From: a virus
IMG/VR virus record: IMGVR_UViG_3300029319_000235
Span: 1 to 33,389 of that record
Reading direction: 5' to 3' (one strand)
DNA length: 33,389 bases
Within the stretch, counting starts at the first letter, position 1; the number at the start of each line of letters is the position of its first letter. A model generated the notes under the pieces. The model was not told where the DNA came from, searched no databases, and saw nothing but the letters and a program-made list of their open reading frames with translations. Both the position numbers and the translations under genes were made by a program. Below, piece by piece: positions 1-10,174 of the stretch.

Positions 1-98
1 AAGTACACGCAGTCATCAACACTGCGGAAATACATATCATTGCTAGTGAGCCGCTTATCCTCACCAACACCTACATACACAAACAGCAAGAACACATG
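1..98. repeat. Terminal direct repeat, left copy
   Basis: The first 98 bases are identical to 33290-33387. The next base differs (G at 99, A at 33388) and the one after matches again. A coding frame is continuous through the join, so this reflects either circular closure by the assembler or true terminal redundancy. The short length is typical of an assembly overlap, while T7-type phages usually have longer repeats. The sequence cannot decide between these. Confidence 0.95.
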
Positions 99-104
99 GA
101 TCAT
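1..104 (-). CDS. Small secreted or membrane-anchored two-cysteine protein, 5' part (continues at the window's right end)
   Basis: This is the start of a 62-residue protein that crosses the contig join. It begins at ATG 104, overlaps the TGA of the upstream gene as ATGA, runs to base 1 and continues at 33289 down to 33205. Residues 1-13 are hydrophobic (MIHVFLLFVYVGV), like a signal peptide or membrane anchor. The rest is soluble, with cysteines at 32 and 50. Its layout resembles the 58-residue product at 32395-32571. Function is unknown. Its place beside holin-like genes suggests a lysis or envelope role, which is inference only. The base that differs between the two contig ends is the third base of Ile2 and is silent. 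Confidence 0.75.
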   Translation of the reverse strand, partial: MIHVFLLFVYVGVGEDKRLTSNDMYFRSVDDCVY

Positions 105-271
105 CCATTAACAATGATCCCTACAAGTAACAGGATTGTTGTGCCAGCGGTGCCGATCATTATATGTTCGATGCGCTTGATACGCAGGATGGTTTCTTTC
201 CAGCGTTCAGCGCACACCGCCTCATGTGTATCTATCTGGGCCTGTACAGATGCGGCTGTAGGTTTGCTCAT
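101..271 (-). CDS. XhlA-like holin or haemolysin-type small membrane protein
   Basis: This 56-residue protein starts at ATG 271, one base after the fibre stop codon. Residues 1-36 form a charged amphipathic helix (QAQIDTHEAVCAERWKE and RIKRIEH). Residues 37-54 are one hydrophobic transmembrane segment (IMIGTAGTTILLLVGII), followed by a very short tail. A short N-terminal coiled coil with a single C-terminal membrane segment is the layout of the XhlA family, which acts with holins in lysis. The neighbouring genes on the late strand include further small membrane proteins and the endolysin. The assignment rests on architecture and position, so another small membrane protein is possible. Confidence 0.6.
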   Translation of the reverse strand: MSKPTAASVQAQIDTHEAVCAERWKETILRIKRIEHIMIGTAGTTILLLVGIIVNG

Positions 272-272
272 T

Positions 273-2966
273 TTAACAAGCCATCAAGACACACGGCACG
301 AGATACGAACCGTCGTCGTATGTGTGTGAAACTGTGGTGCTAGTGACTTTTGCAATCGTCTTGCTGCGAACAATGTCATCGCCCTGCGGCTTGGCAGTGC
401 CGTCACCGGCTGACATCAGCAGGTCACCCCGTGCTACTGTCGTGCCTTGTGCAATGCGGATGACCATATCGCCTGTCATCGCTAGATGAAAATCTTCAAA
501 GTCATCATCATCGTCGTCCCACGCTACAAAAACCCCGGCGACGTCTATATCACCTTCAGTGTCGGAAACCTTTGTATGATTTAGTTGCTCATTATCTTCT
601 GTATGCGCTGCTCTACGAACATCTCCGACAGATACACCATCTGGTAATTCGTCATCCTCTGTCCAAAGCAAGTCATCATGCGACCAGACAATCATCTCAT
701 CTAGGTTAGACATAACAGTGCCTTTAAGAAGAGTGGACGGCCTACTGCCGTCTGTAAGGCGTGAGAAACGCGCTAAGTGTCCACCGTTAAAGGATACTGT
801 AGTGCCGCTGACTGTAATGGTTCCTTCAGTGGTGTCAGCTTGCCTGAATTGCATCAGGGTTCCGTCATTACTATTCCGGTTTATGAGTAGAGGAACAGAG
901 GTGTCAGCCCCAAAAAAGCTGTTGCTGTTTCGCGCAAAAACACATCCAGTGCCTGTTTGGTCTGCTGATGTCTTGCCAACCAAAAGCGCCTGACCAGTGA
1001 AAAATGACACAGCACTTGTGCTTAACTTAACGGTGTTATTTCCACCTGCATCGTAAAGAGCAATCTCAGCATGGTTGCTGCCATTGTACTCAAACAGGTG
1101 CAAAGCATCTGTATCAGAGGAGTTTTGGAGCCGTACTCCGTCGCCTTTAACGTGCAGGGTGTTTGATGGATTGTCATCACCGATGCCGACTTTGCCGTCT
1201 TGAGTTATTCTGACCCTCTCTGTCGCACCATCAGAGCCATCAGTGTTGGTTTCAAACACCAGCGCAGTGTCATTGCCGCCAGCACGGTCAGCAACAATTG
1301 CAGCAACCTCACGGTCTGAGCCAGCGTCAGTAGTACGCTTAAATTGAATACGAGCCTCATCACCAGAGGTGTTGGTTGCTTGGTGAATAACGAGGGCGTT
1401 AAACTCGCCTGTGGAGGATGTTTCAGCCGCGACAGTGCCAGTTACGTCAATGCCGGAGGAGGTGGTGGCGAGTTTCAGGTCGCCGCTATATCTTAAATTA
1501 CTTGCGCCACTATCGTTAAATTCTGCGTAAGATGTGCCGTCTGATGCTTTCAACTGTATTTGTGTGCCGCGAATTAAAAGATTGCCTGTCCCCTGCTCAT
1601 CAATGTAACTGTTATTTGTATCGTGATAAATCTGCAAGTCATTGCCAGCACCAAACACGGCCTTGTCGTTGTCGCCGAAGGTCAAATCCGTTGAGGACAA
1701 CGCAACAACCCCCGTACCATTCGGCGCGAGGTTGATGTTGCCGTTCGTGTCGGTGGACGAAATGGTGTTCCCATTGATGTTGATGTTGTCAACATCCAGA
1801 TCGGTATTGATGACGACTGTGCCGGTGCCATCGGGGAATATGTTGATGTCGCGGCTTGATGTGCTGACAATCGAATTAGTCTGGACATCAAGGTTGCCGC
1901 CAAGCTGCGGGGTGGTGTCAGCAACAATGTTCGGTGATGCAGCTTGCCAAGCCGAGCCGTTCCAGATGTAAAGCTCGTTGTCGCCTGTGTCGAAATACAA
2001 ATCACCAGTTGTCAGCGCGTCCCCGTCATTGTCCACACTCGGGGCCGATGACTTGGCACCGAGGTAGATGTCATCAAAGGCATCAAAAGATGCCGCCGCA
2101 GACGCAGCAGAAGCCGCCGCAGCAGTAGCGCTTGAGGCACTAGCAGTCGCTGAATTTGCACTATTTGTAGCCTGAGTCGAGGCCGTTGAGGCGCTAGTAG
2201 AGGCGTTGCTGGCTGACGTTGACGCCGCTGACGCGCTGGAAGCCGCAGCCGTGGCTGATGACGCCGCCGCTGTGGCACTTGTAGCCGCTGCCGCAGCATC
2301 CACAATTAGATCGTACTTGGCGCTGTTAGCGTTAGTGGTAAGCGGCTGTGCGCCAGAGCTTGTATGCGCAGCGTTGACGATGAAGATATTGTTGGTGCTG
2401 GTATCTTTGACCAGATCACGCACCTCATAAGCAGTCGATGCAGCCCAGTTGCCACGGAAGGTGCCAATCTCTTGTGTAACTTGGATCTCACCGCTGCTGT
2501 CAAAGGCAAGGATCTTGTTCGCACGGTCAGTTGCCCCAACAGTAAACTCTGTTGAAGTCATTGTATTCGTTCTAGAAATCTTGATAGCGCGGTCTAGTTC
2601 TTCTTGCTGTTCTTGCGCAAGGAAGGTCAGCTTGTCCAGCGCGTCTTCATGAGTGGCGGCAGGAAACGGATCGTTAGCTACATAGTCTGTGGTTTGTGTT
2701 TGCGCAGATGTGCGGCGCAACACAACAGTTTCACCGCTGGCCGGTATGTTACCGCTGGTGAAAACTACGTTGCCGCCAGATGCGTTGCCGACATTTGTAA
2801 CCGTGTAGTGAGTAGTCTTGGTCTTAACAGTTTCAGTGCCTGTCGCATCTGTACGGATGATAACCGTGATATCGTCATCATCAAATATCTTGAAGCCGTA
2901 AGCAAAGGTGTCATTAGAACCATTGCCAGAATAGCTGTTCTTGGTAGTGGTGCTGCTAACCGTCAT
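273..2966 (-). CDS. Tail fibre protein with T7 gp17-type N-terminus
   Basis: 897 residues. Residues 1-150 match the T7 tail-fibre N-terminal domain that fixes the fibre to the tail: they open MTVSSTTTKNSYSGNGS, a motif-like TDYVANDPFPAATHEDALDKL lies near 115-135, and a helix ending in ELDRAIKIS follows. Residues about 225-300 are a nearly pure Ala/Ser/Thr stretch, probably a coiled shaft. The middle carries beta-rich repeats such as NININGNTISSTDTNGNINL and LQIYHDTNNSYIDEQGTGNL, common in marine phage fibres. The C-terminus contains an acidic run (DDDDDDFEDF) and ends SYLVPCVLMAC. This ending recurs in marine phage fibres and may be a trimerisation or receptor-binding tip. The protein would bind the host surface. 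It closes the structural gene block. Confidence 0.9.
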   Translation of the reverse strand: MTVSSTTTKNSYSGNGSNDTFAYGFKIFDDDDITVIIRTDATGTETVKTKTTHYTVTNVGNASGGNVVFTSGNIPASGETVVLRRTSAQTQTTDYVANDPFPAATHEDALDKLTFLAQEQQEELDRAIKISRTNTMTSTEFTVGATDRANKILAFDSSGEIQVTQEIGTFRGNWAASTAYEVRDLVKDTSTNNIFIVNAAHTSSGAQPLTTNANSAKYDLIVDAAAAATSATAAASSATAAASSASAASTSASNASTSASTASTQATNSANSATASASSATAAAASAASAAASFDAFDDIYLGAKSSAPSVDNDGDALTTGDLYFDTGDNELYIWNGSAWQAASPNIVADTTPQLGGNLDVQTNSIVSTSSRDINIFPDGTGTVVINTDLDVDNININGNTISSTDTNGNINLAPNGTGVVALSSTDLTFGDNDKAVFGAGNDLQIYHDTNNSYIDEQGTGNLLIRGTQIQLKASDGTSYAEFNDSGASNLRYSGDLKLATTSSGIDVTGTVAAETSSTGEFNALVIHQATNTSGDEARIQFKRTTDAGSDREVAAIVADRAGGNDTALVFETNTDGSDGATERVRITQDGKVGIGDDNPSNTLHVKGDGVRLQNSSDTDALHLFEYNGSNHAEIALYDAGGNNTVKLSTSAVSFFTGQALLVGKTSADQTGTGCVFARNSNSFFGADTSVPLLINRNSNDGTLMQFRQADTTEGTITVSGTTVSFNGGHLARFSRLTDGSRPSTLLKGTVMSNLDEMIVWSHDDLLWTEDDELPDGVSVGDVRRAAHTEDNEQLNHTKVSDTEGDIDVAGVFVAWDDDDDDFEDFHLAMTGDMVIRIAQGTTVARGDLLMSAGDGTAKPQGDDIVRSKTIAKVTSTTVSHTYDDGSYLVPCVLMAC

Positions 2967-3020
2967 GTCTTTGCTCCAATCTGCCTAAATGTAACAGAAA
3001 ACACAGTTTCGCGGAAGTCG

Positions 3021-5681
3021 TCAGGAACCAAGCGCATATCTGCTTGGTGAATAGTAAAACTCTTGATCATTTTCTTTACGCATACGCCTTTCCATCCGAC
3101 GCAAGAAACCAGGGTTTGTCTTCTCCATCAGGCCGTAGATAAACAGGTAATCGACTGCCGCCTTTGTATAAAACAGGTTAAGGCCTGGAGTGTGGCTAGT
3201 TATGAAGCGTGTGGCATTCTTTGTCACAGCGTCCATATCACCGGCCAAAACATTGGAATATATCCGTGCAATGTCGTCGATAGAACCAAATGTAGGGCCA
3301 AGCGCAGTTTGTGTCAGGCTCTGACCATACTTGTTGTATTCGCCAAACAGGAAATCACCATAGATGCCAGCGCCACCACCCTGCACAAATGCCTTACTCA
3401 GCAGCTTAGGATTGAGGTAGTAGTCCTCACTAAACACCTCCATAGGCTCCTTGCCCTTTAGGATCTCTTTGAGGGACACTGACAGGTAGCCCATCATCGT
3501 GGTGCCGACCATCATCTGTGCGATGCCAAAGACACCGCTCCTGCTGCTGCCGCCACGTTGTTTGCCCACATAGTAAGCGCCGGTCAAACCCTTGGAGATA
3601 TAGGTGATTGGGAAGCCTTTTAACTGCATGATTGCACGCAGCGCCTCACCCAGAATGGTGCCACGCTCTGTACCCAAGTTCATAATCGCACGTTCTTTAG
3701 CGCCTGGTGTCGGGATGGCGCTGTCTGCGGCATCGGTTAGGTAGGTAGAAAGCCGCGTTGACAAATCGTCACGGTACTTCTCTTTCATGGCCTCTGTGGC
3801 TTTTTTGAGCTTACGCTTGCGCGTTGCGTTAGCGCGGTTCAGTGCAGCTTGCTCAATAAATTCATCAGGGATGGTTTCGACTGCTTTGGGGGTTAGGTAG
3901 TTTACGCCATCAACAGACTTTTGCTCCATACGTTGCATCAAAGCCCAATCGGTTGCGTCAAAACCGTACCGCTCTAGGTTGAGGCGGGTACGCTCCGGCA
4001 CCTCTTCAAAGGCTTTGGACGAGTAGTTGGCAAGATCCGCAGAGATCATGCGTGCAAGGCCGACCTTCTGCGCATTGTTCCACCACACCATGCCGTTCAA
4101 TCGAAAGTAGGTCTGGTGCGCCTTAGCAATCATGCCTGGGCCACTGTCATTAGCGCCAAACCTAGCGTGTACGTCGCCCAGCATATTTTCAACGCCGACA
4201 CTCAGCAGATACGCCAACTGACGTTGCTCATCCTTGCCGTAACGTCCAAAGATGTCGCGGAAGGCGATGGCGTAAGAGCCAAAGATGCCGCGATCTGTGC
4301 GCGTATTGATGAAGTGCGCCTTGGTGGCGATATCGCCAAACGACGAAATCGTTGCCATGCCCAGCTTGGACATGTTCTGGATCATGCGCCAGCCAGCAGC
4401 AATACCGGCAAAGTCCGCGCCAAACATCACAGGCCGTCCTGCGCCTCTTGCGCGGGTAGTACCATCAAGTTCTGCAAACTGCCGCTGTAGCGCCTTCTCA
4501 CGACGGTTGATCTTATCTAGTTTTGTAGGGTCGCCCTTAGCCGCTTTCTTCATGTCGTCAACGACACGCTTAAACATGGACTCTGGGTTGGTGCCGAACC
4601 GCTCCATAAGCCCGATAGCTTGTGCATCATGCGATATGCCGTTGATTACAGCCTCTGCAAAGCTCTGACGACTGTATTTCTTGGCATACTCAAACGCTGC
4701 CTTGCCTGTCTCAAAGTGCAGAACCCTGCCTTGGCTGAGTTTCTTGGCAAGGTTTGCTGGCCCTGTGAAAGATGTCAGTGGATCAATAGCGCCATCGTCG
4801 CCTCTGACTGCATCAACCTTCTGATGCTGCCCAGACACAAGATTGTCGTAGATATCACCAAGGAACATCTCCTCGGTGTACTGCACCTTTTGCATCTTGC
4901 CGTCGATCAAACGCTCTGTAGTCGCTGGCTTGTTCTCAAACGTGCGGCGGGACAGACGACCTGGCTCCATCATAAACTGCACCCAATCGTTCTTGGCTGC
5001 TGCGATCTCTGCCTCTGTTTTAGCGCCAGCACGCATCAAAATGGGGTCATGCGCCTGACGCACAACGTAGTTCTTCAACTCGCCGATCATGGCACCCATG
5101 CGGTTTTTGCGCTTGAGTAGGCGTTTTTGTACCTTCTGCACGATCTCTGCGATTGCCAGTGCCTCCTCTGCACCAGCCTCGCCAAGCCTGTTCTGACGGA
5201 AACTGTCAGCGTCAAACATGGCCTCATAGATCAGGGGCTCAAGTTCTTTGCTCTGAAACAGCTTGTCCAACTTTTGCTCACGCAAAGCAGCGGCAAGCTC
5301 ACCAGCATATTGCAGCATGATGCCTTGCTGGCGTGCGTCTACGCTGTCCAAGCCAGCCTGTGCGTAACGGTAGTCACCGACCATGATGGCAGACAGAGCG
5401 GTAGTTGGGTCATCAGGCGCAGAGTTTATAAAACGCATAAGATCTGCATACGCCTTGGCGTTGAGGATGCGATTGCGCTTTTGCATGACAGCATTGATAC
5501 GCGCTTGCTTTGCAATCTGTGCCGCCAGATTGAAAATATCTAGTTCTTCGCCAGCCTCTGCGTTCTCTACACGCTTGAACAGGCGTTCATTAAGAACCTC
5601 AATGATCTCTTCTGCTTCTTCATCCAGCAGGTTGATGCCAGCCCTTTTGGCTGCTTCCATTACTGCATCTACACAACTCAT
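3021..5681 (-). CDS. Large internal virion / DNA ejection protein (886 aa)
   Basis: The gene overlaps its upstream neighbour by 4 bases (ATGA), so translation is probably coupled. The protein is mostly helical and charged in the first 450 residues. Its C-terminal 250 residues hold several Gly/aromatic-rich, weakly hydrophobic segments (around GIAQMMVGTTMMGYLSVSL and AVDYLFIYGLMEKTNPGF). Size, composition and position between a gp15-like protein and the tail fibre fit the inner core proteins that T7-type podoviruses eject into the cell envelope to carry DNA across. I see no transglycosylase motif. Assignment is by position and architecture, because I do not recognise a named domain. Confidence 0.7.
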   Translation of the reverse strand: MSCVDAVMEAAKRAGINLLDEEAEEIIEVLNERLFKRVENAEAGEELDIFNLAAQIAKQARINAVMQKRNRILNAKAYADLMRFINSAPDDPTTALSAIMVGDYRYAQAGLDSVDARQQGIMLQYAGELAAALREQKLDKLFQSKELEPLIYEAMFDADSFRQNRLGEAGAEEALAIAEIVQKVQKRLLKRKNRMGAMIGELKNYVVRQAHDPILMRAGAKTEAEIAAAKNDWVQFMMEPGRLSRRTFENKPATTERLIDGKMQKVQYTEEMFLGDIYDNLVSGQHQKVDAVRGDDGAIDPLTSFTGPANLAKKLSQGRVLHFETGKAAFEYAKKYSRQSFAEAVINGISHDAQAIGLMERFGTNPESMFKRVVDDMKKAAKGDPTKLDKINRREKALQRQFAELDGTTRARGAGRPVMFGADFAGIAAGWRMIQNMSKLGMATISSFGDIATKAHFINTRTDRGIFGSYAIAFRDIFGRYGKDEQRQLAYLLSVGVENMLGDVHARFGANDSGPGMIAKAHQTYFRLNGMVWWNNAQKVGLARMISADLANYSSKAFEEVPERTRLNLERYGFDATDWALMQRMEQKSVDGVNYLTPKAVETIPDEFIEQAALNRANATRKRKLKKATEAMKEKYRDDLSTRLSTYLTDAADSAIPTPGAKERAIMNLGTERGTILGEALRAIMQLKGFPITYISKGLTGAYYVGKQRGGSSRSGVFGIAQMMVGTTMMGYLSVSLKEILKGKEPMEVFSEDYYLNPKLLSKAFVQGGGAGIYGDFLFGEYNKYGQSLTQTALGPTFGSIDDIARIYSNVLAGDMDAVTKNATRFITSHTPGLNLFYTKAAVDYLFIYGLMEKTNPGFLRRMERRMRKENDQEFYYSPSRYALGS

Positions 5682-7438
5682 CTGCCTGGATCTCCTATCA
5701 GACAGTTAGCACCAGCCCTGCTGACTTCCTCGTAACCATCTGCCTTGGTTTGCAGTTCATCAACCTCTGCCAAAGATCTTTTGATGTCCGCTGGCAGGAT
5801 TGCTTGCACATCATCAGATGCCAAGTCTTCCATGAGTATTTCGTTCTCTGCTTCAATCTCAGCAGGGTCAGGATCATCAAGCTCTGTTGTTTCCTGCTTG
5901 ATCTCTTGCACAGCCTCACGATGCTCACCTAAACGCCCCAGACCATCACCCTGCATGGTGGCTGCATCAGCCTCATTTTGGGCTTGCTGTGTAGTCACGC
6001 GGCCATCCTGCACATCGACCATATCGCCGGCCTCTTGTGTGGCAGACTCTAGTTCGTTGATGCGTGCGGTAATCTCACCAAGTCTTGTTGCCTCTGCCGC
6101 TTTGACGCGCGGCTTGGCAAGCCCTTCTTTTTCTGCGCGTTCCAACACCTTCTTCTGTATGTCAGCGGCCTCTTTGCGCAACTTAGCTATCTCACTTGCG
6201 TCTGCACCGCTGATGTCTGGCGCCGCAGGTTTTTCAACAGTTTCACCAGCCCTGCGGCGCTTTTCGATCTTGAGAGCAGCCAAGTTGCTTTGATGCGCCT
6301 CAAGAGAACCTAGCCTTGCGGTATCCACATCCCCTGCTTCAATGTCGGCTATCAATCTTTCTGTAGATTCCAAAATGCTGTCGAGGGCCGCGTCCTCTAG
6401 CGTGGAGATTTCAAACTCTTCACGGCCACTGAAAGGGTCAACATACTCGTAGTCTTCGTCAAACGGCGACTTGCTGCGCAGATCACTGGCGTCGATGGTT
6501 TTTTCCTGACCATCTGCTGTGCGTACAGTGATATCACCGTTGTCATCTACATCCAGCACCTCCACCTCTACAGGGGTGCCGTCTGTTTGATACACAATCT
6601 TCTTCTCGCTGATAGCCGCATCAGCCGCCTCAGTGCGAGACTGCACGCTTTCTTCTATAGGAGAGAGGTTGACCTCTTCGTCGTTCATAACCTGCTTGAT
6701 AGAAATGCGCTGCGCTTGATCTGCTTCTACAGCCTTCAAGCGTGCCAAGCGCCTTTGCCGTGTGTAACGACCAAATGAGGATATGCCGCCTGTCAAAGCA
6801 TTGATGCTACCGCCAAGCCCCGCACCCACAGCCACATTCATGAAGCTGTCCATCAGGCTGTAGTCACGGTCTTGTTCTGCAACAGCCGCGCCAATGACAA
6901 CAGGTTCAATGACTGCGGCACCGATAGCGCCGTCTACAACGCCAGTAGCAATCTTGGAGCGACCAGCGCCATAGCGTGCAGAAAGGCTGGCAAACCGTGC
7001 AGCACCGACAGATGGGATGAACACAGATGCAATGTTGAGTGGGTCAGCAAAACTGCCAATGATACCTACACCAAACTGTGCAGCACCTAAACCAATGCCG
7101 CCCTTGGAGCGGCTAAGTGTGGATTGGAAGTCTGCGCGTTCATCATATCGGTCAGCCAGCAACGTAGCCAAACCTGTGGTAATGCCCTCATCTCCGACCT
7201 CAATGCCTGGTCTGTAGAAATCGCTGCGCCGCCACTCCTCTTGGCTGATAGTACGTCCCTCACGCCCAGATCCTAGCTTCTGTTCAGCCAGACGATCCAA
7301 GGCATTGAGAGGGTTGTAGTACAGTGTTTCGTCAAGCGTAGCACCTAGAACATCCAGCGTGCCGGCCTTCGCAAAGTCGTGATACTGATTGCGCAGGTTA
7401 GGGTCGTCTTGTTGCTCTTGATAGTAGATATCAACCAT
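5678..7438 (-). CDS. Internal virion / DNA ejection protein (586 aa)
   Basis: The protein opens MVDIYYQEQQDDPNLRNQ. Residues 120-215 form a Gly/Ala-rich weakly hydrophobic block (GIGLGAAQFGVGIIGSFADP, AIGAAVIEPVVIGAAVAEQ, FMNVAVGAGLGGSINALTGG) that could insert in membranes. The C-terminal half is highly charged and probably coiled coil (residues about 340-560). ATG 7438 shares its A with the preceding stop (TAATG), and the stop overlaps the 886-residue gene. The pair 586 + 886 could correspond to one long gp16-like ejection protein in relatives, but that is inference. Confidence 0.65.
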   Translation of the reverse strand: MVDIYYQEQQDDPNLRNQYHDFAKAGTLDVLGATLDETLYYNPLNALDRLAEQKLGSGREGRTISQEEWRRSDFYRPGIEVGDEGITTGLATLLADRYDERADFQSTLSRSKGGIGLGAAQFGVGIIGSFADPLNIASVFIPSVGAARFASLSARYGAGRSKIATGVVDGAIGAAVIEPVVIGAAVAEQDRDYSLMDSFMNVAVGAGLGGSINALTGGISSFGRYTRQRRLARLKAVEADQAQRISIKQVMNDEEVNLSPIEESVQSRTEAADAAISEKKIVYQTDGTPVEVEVLDVDDNGDITVRTADGQEKTIDASDLRSKSPFDEDYEYVDPFSGREEFEISTLEDAALDSILESTERLIADIEAGDVDTARLGSLEAHQSNLAALKIEKRRRAGETVEKPAAPDISGADASEIAKLRKEAADIQKKVLERAEKEGLAKPRVKAAEATRLGEITARINELESATQEAGDMVDVQDGRVTTQQAQNEADAATMQGDGLGRLGEHREAVQEIKQETTELDDPDPAEIEAENEILMEDLASDDVQAILPADIKRSLAEVDELQTKADGYEEVSRAGANCLIGDPGR

Positions 7439-10161
7439 TAGAACAGCGGCCCTTCAGCAAACGTCAACTCTTTCCATTTTTCCAAAGTGGTAATCTTGGT
7501 CAATGTCGCTGGGTCTACTGCATAACCCATCCTGACCAACTCTCTTCTTCTGGCATCCATATTCATAGCTTTGAACGATTGGAACCTCGTAGCAACATCT
7601 GCCAAGGTGTCCATTGTAGTGAATACAAACCCACCAAACGCACCCTCAACATCCTCTTGATCTTTCAACTGCACGAGGTTGCCAAGCTGATCTACCATGA
7701 AGACGCCTCGATTATCCACGGTGGTGCGCCAAGTGCCTCGTTGTGAGAGATCGTTAAAGTATTCATTCACACGATCTTCATACGCAAAATCAGTCTCACC
7801 CTCTAATTTCGGTGGAGCAGCTACAACAGACCTGAGATATTCTGGGCTTTTGCTAATAGAAAACTGAAGCATCTCAGTCATGTCAGGATAAATAACATCA
7901 TAAGACGCATCGAACCGCACTTGACTGTCATTCACAGCGTCAAAGCGATACTGGTTGCCTATAACCGCTTCATACGCGACTTCTACTGCTCTTTCTGGCG
8001 TTAGGGTTTTATCTTTTTTCAGCAATAGATAAGATGCTGTGTTGAAAACCAACTCTTCCATTTCAGCAGGATGTTTGTCGCGTCCCTTTTGGACTCCCCC
8101 GCCAATTACATCATCTACAACGACAGCGCCAAGCACACTGCTTCTGTAGTCTGACATAAGTTCGCTAACCTCTAGGCGTAACTCTTCACGGACTGTGGTT
8201 CCTAACCCGCCATCCGCAAGACTTTTTTTCGCTTGGGCAACAAATTCTTCTTGGTTGCCAAGAAAAATTGCTTTGGAGTAGACATTTGCCTCTCCCAAAC
8301 TTGCCATCACGTTTTCAGCCAATGTGATTTGATTGGTGCTGACCATGTGGCGCAAGACACGGTTTCTATTTTCTCCAAATCCTTCAAAAAAACCGTTAAG
8401 TATTGTTGCCTTCTGATCGTATGTCTCAGCTTGGTCATAGCTATTACGGAACGCAGTGATGGTGTTGTTATCAGTGATGCGGATGTCAGCCTCTGGCACA
8501 CCCATCTTACGTTGCAGTGCAATCATCTCTGCGGCATTTATCTGTGACGCATCAGTGATTTTGTTGCGGCGCATGTAGTAACCAACAAAATCTTCGTCAC
8601 GTTGTTTTTTGGACTCTGCCAAACGCTTGGTTAGTATTGTGTAAGCCTTCAAACCTTTAGCGTCTGTCGCGTCAGCAGCGGCAGCAGCCAACGCCTTTGC
8701 CTGATCTTCTGGCGATGCAAACTCAATCTCTTTGAAGATAGTAGACGCTTCTACAGTTGCCCCCAAAGTCAGGCGATATGCAGCACGTTCAGTAAGAGCA
8801 TCTGCACTCGTGTACAAGGCGTCAATTTGGCTTTGTGTTGTTAAGTCTTCCGGCAACATCACGCCATCTTGACGTTGTACTTTGGCAAACAGATCAGACT
8901 CCAAGACTTGCGCCTCGTTCAACACACGCGGCTTACGCTCACGGATCTCTGTGTCGATGACTGACTCCAGCGCCTCTCTGCCGGCAAACGTATCAATACT
9001 GGAAAACAGGGTAAATTGACCGTTCTCTTGCTTGGTCATGTCCTGCTTCATGTTTTGCAGTTCTGCGAGGGACTTGTCCTGCACCATGCTCTTGGCTGTG
9101 GTGAGGACAGTATCAAGAAGCTCACGCTCCTCATTCTCGACAAACGCATCAAACTTATCGGCGAGAGCGGACACAAAGTTAGCGTCGGCACCGGCAAACG
9201 GTATCGTAATTGTCTCGTTATCACGCTCAACAATGATAGACTGCACATCGCGGGTGCGCAGTTGCCTAGCAATGTCTGTGATCTCTTCTGCTGTCGGGTT
9301 CAGAACACGCAACTCATCAAGCACAGCGTCTTCAACATTTTGTGTGATTTCTCTGCGCCGCCCCAAGATGCTGTTTTCTAGCGTAGCGCGGGTGCCAGCG
9401 TTCAAGCCTACATCTGCGGCCAAAGCCTTTTCTTGCGCATCTAGTGCGGCAAAGCTGTCAGCGTTGGCAATGCCGCTGCTGTAAAACCTGCGCCGCATCT
9501 CCTGACGGAATGAACCTTTGTTGCCAGATATAGGCTGACCAAGCCTTCTGGCTTCATCATACTTTGCTTCTCCGGCTGCGATATGCCCATTCAGTTCTTC
9601 AATGGAAGACGCCTGACCAGCGAGGCTAAGATACCCATCAATCATGCCATCTTTGGCAAGACCGCCGTTTACCTGCTCCCTGCCAAACGCAGACTTTTTG
9701 ATGTTGGCAACCTGCGGGGCCATGTTTTTCTGAACGGCACCGATCAGCTTGTTTCTTTGCGCCTCATCAATGTCAGTGCGGGTTTTGATCTCGTTGATGA
9801 TGGGGTTCTGTACACTGCCGATTAGCCCCTGCGCCGCCAGTTCCATGTCGCTTTCAGTAGTATTGAGCGAGTAGGTAGTGGACTCATTCATAATCCGCGT
9901 GGCGTATTCGTCAGCCAGACGGTTGGTTGTTTCCTTCTTGCGCTGGACTTGGAAATCAAACTCCATCTTCTGCCGCGCATTTTCAAACTGCATCGCGTTC
10001 TTGGCATATTCTGTGCCAGCCCTGCCAACAGCTTCGCCAGCACGCACCAATGCTTGCCCAGGCGCTTCAAAGGCAGCAGTTGGCGCTTGCGGCCCCAGAC
10101 GACCTGTCGCCAGATCAACGGTGGTGCCTCGGCCTTCTGCGTACAATGGGATTCTGGGCAT
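7438..10161 (-). CDS. Internal virion protein, gp15-like (907 aa)
   Basis: The protein starts MPRIPLYAEGRGTTVDLATG and then has long charged helices with no membrane segment. The opening and the predicted helical solenoid are usual for podoviral internal virion proteins that build the periplasmic part of the ejection channel. It is the third of four consecutive ejection-type genes, after gp13- and gp14-like products and before the 586 and 886 residue proteins. No enzymatic motif is visible. Family assignment is by gene order and overall form. Confidence 0.65.
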   Translation of the reverse strand: MPRIPLYAEGRGTTVDLATGRLGPQAPTAAFEAPGQALVRAGEAVGRAGTEYAKNAMQFENARQKMEFDFQVQRKKETTNRLADEYATRIMNESTTYSLNTTESDMELAAQGLIGSVQNPIINEIKTRTDIDEAQRNKLIGAVQKNMAPQVANIKKSAFGREQVNGGLAKDGMIDGYLSLAGQASSIEELNGHIAAGEAKYDEARRLGQPISGNKGSFRQEMRRRFYSSGIANADSFAALDAQEKALAADVGLNAGTRATLENSILGRRREITQNVEDAVLDELRVLNPTAEEITDIARQLRTRDVQSIIVERDNETITIPFAGADANFVSALADKFDAFVENEERELLDTVLTTAKSMVQDKSLAELQNMKQDMTKQENGQFTLFSSIDTFAGREALESVIDTEIRERKPRVLNEAQVLESDLFAKVQRQDGVMLPEDLTTQSQIDALYTSADALTERAAYRLTLGATVEASTIFKEIEFASPEDQAKALAAAAADATDAKGLKAYTILTKRLAESKKQRDEDFVGYYMRRNKITDASQINAAEMIALQRKMGVPEADIRITDNNTITAFRNSYDQAETYDQKATILNGFFEGFGENRNRVLRHMVSTNQITLAENVMASLGEANVYSKAIFLGNQEEFVAQAKKSLADGGLGTTVREELRLEVSELMSDYRSSVLGAVVVDDVIGGGVQKGRDKHPAEMEELVFNTASYLLLKKDKTLTPERAVEVAYEAVIGNQYRFDAVNDSQVRFDASYDVIYPDMTEMLQFSISKSPEYLRSVVAAPPKLEGETDFAYEDRVNEYFNDLSQRGTWRTTVDNRGVFMVDQLGNLVQLKDQEDVEGAFGGFVFTTMDTLADVATRFQSFKAMNMDARRRELVRMGYAVDPATLTKITTLEKWKELTFAEGPLF

Positions 10162-10174
10162 CGCTAACTCGTTT

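Noticed and set aside
2012-2305. Arg/Gln-rich minus-strand open frame within the fibre gene
   Set aside because: It is a frame-shift shadow of the Ala/Ser-rich repeat region in the fibre gene.
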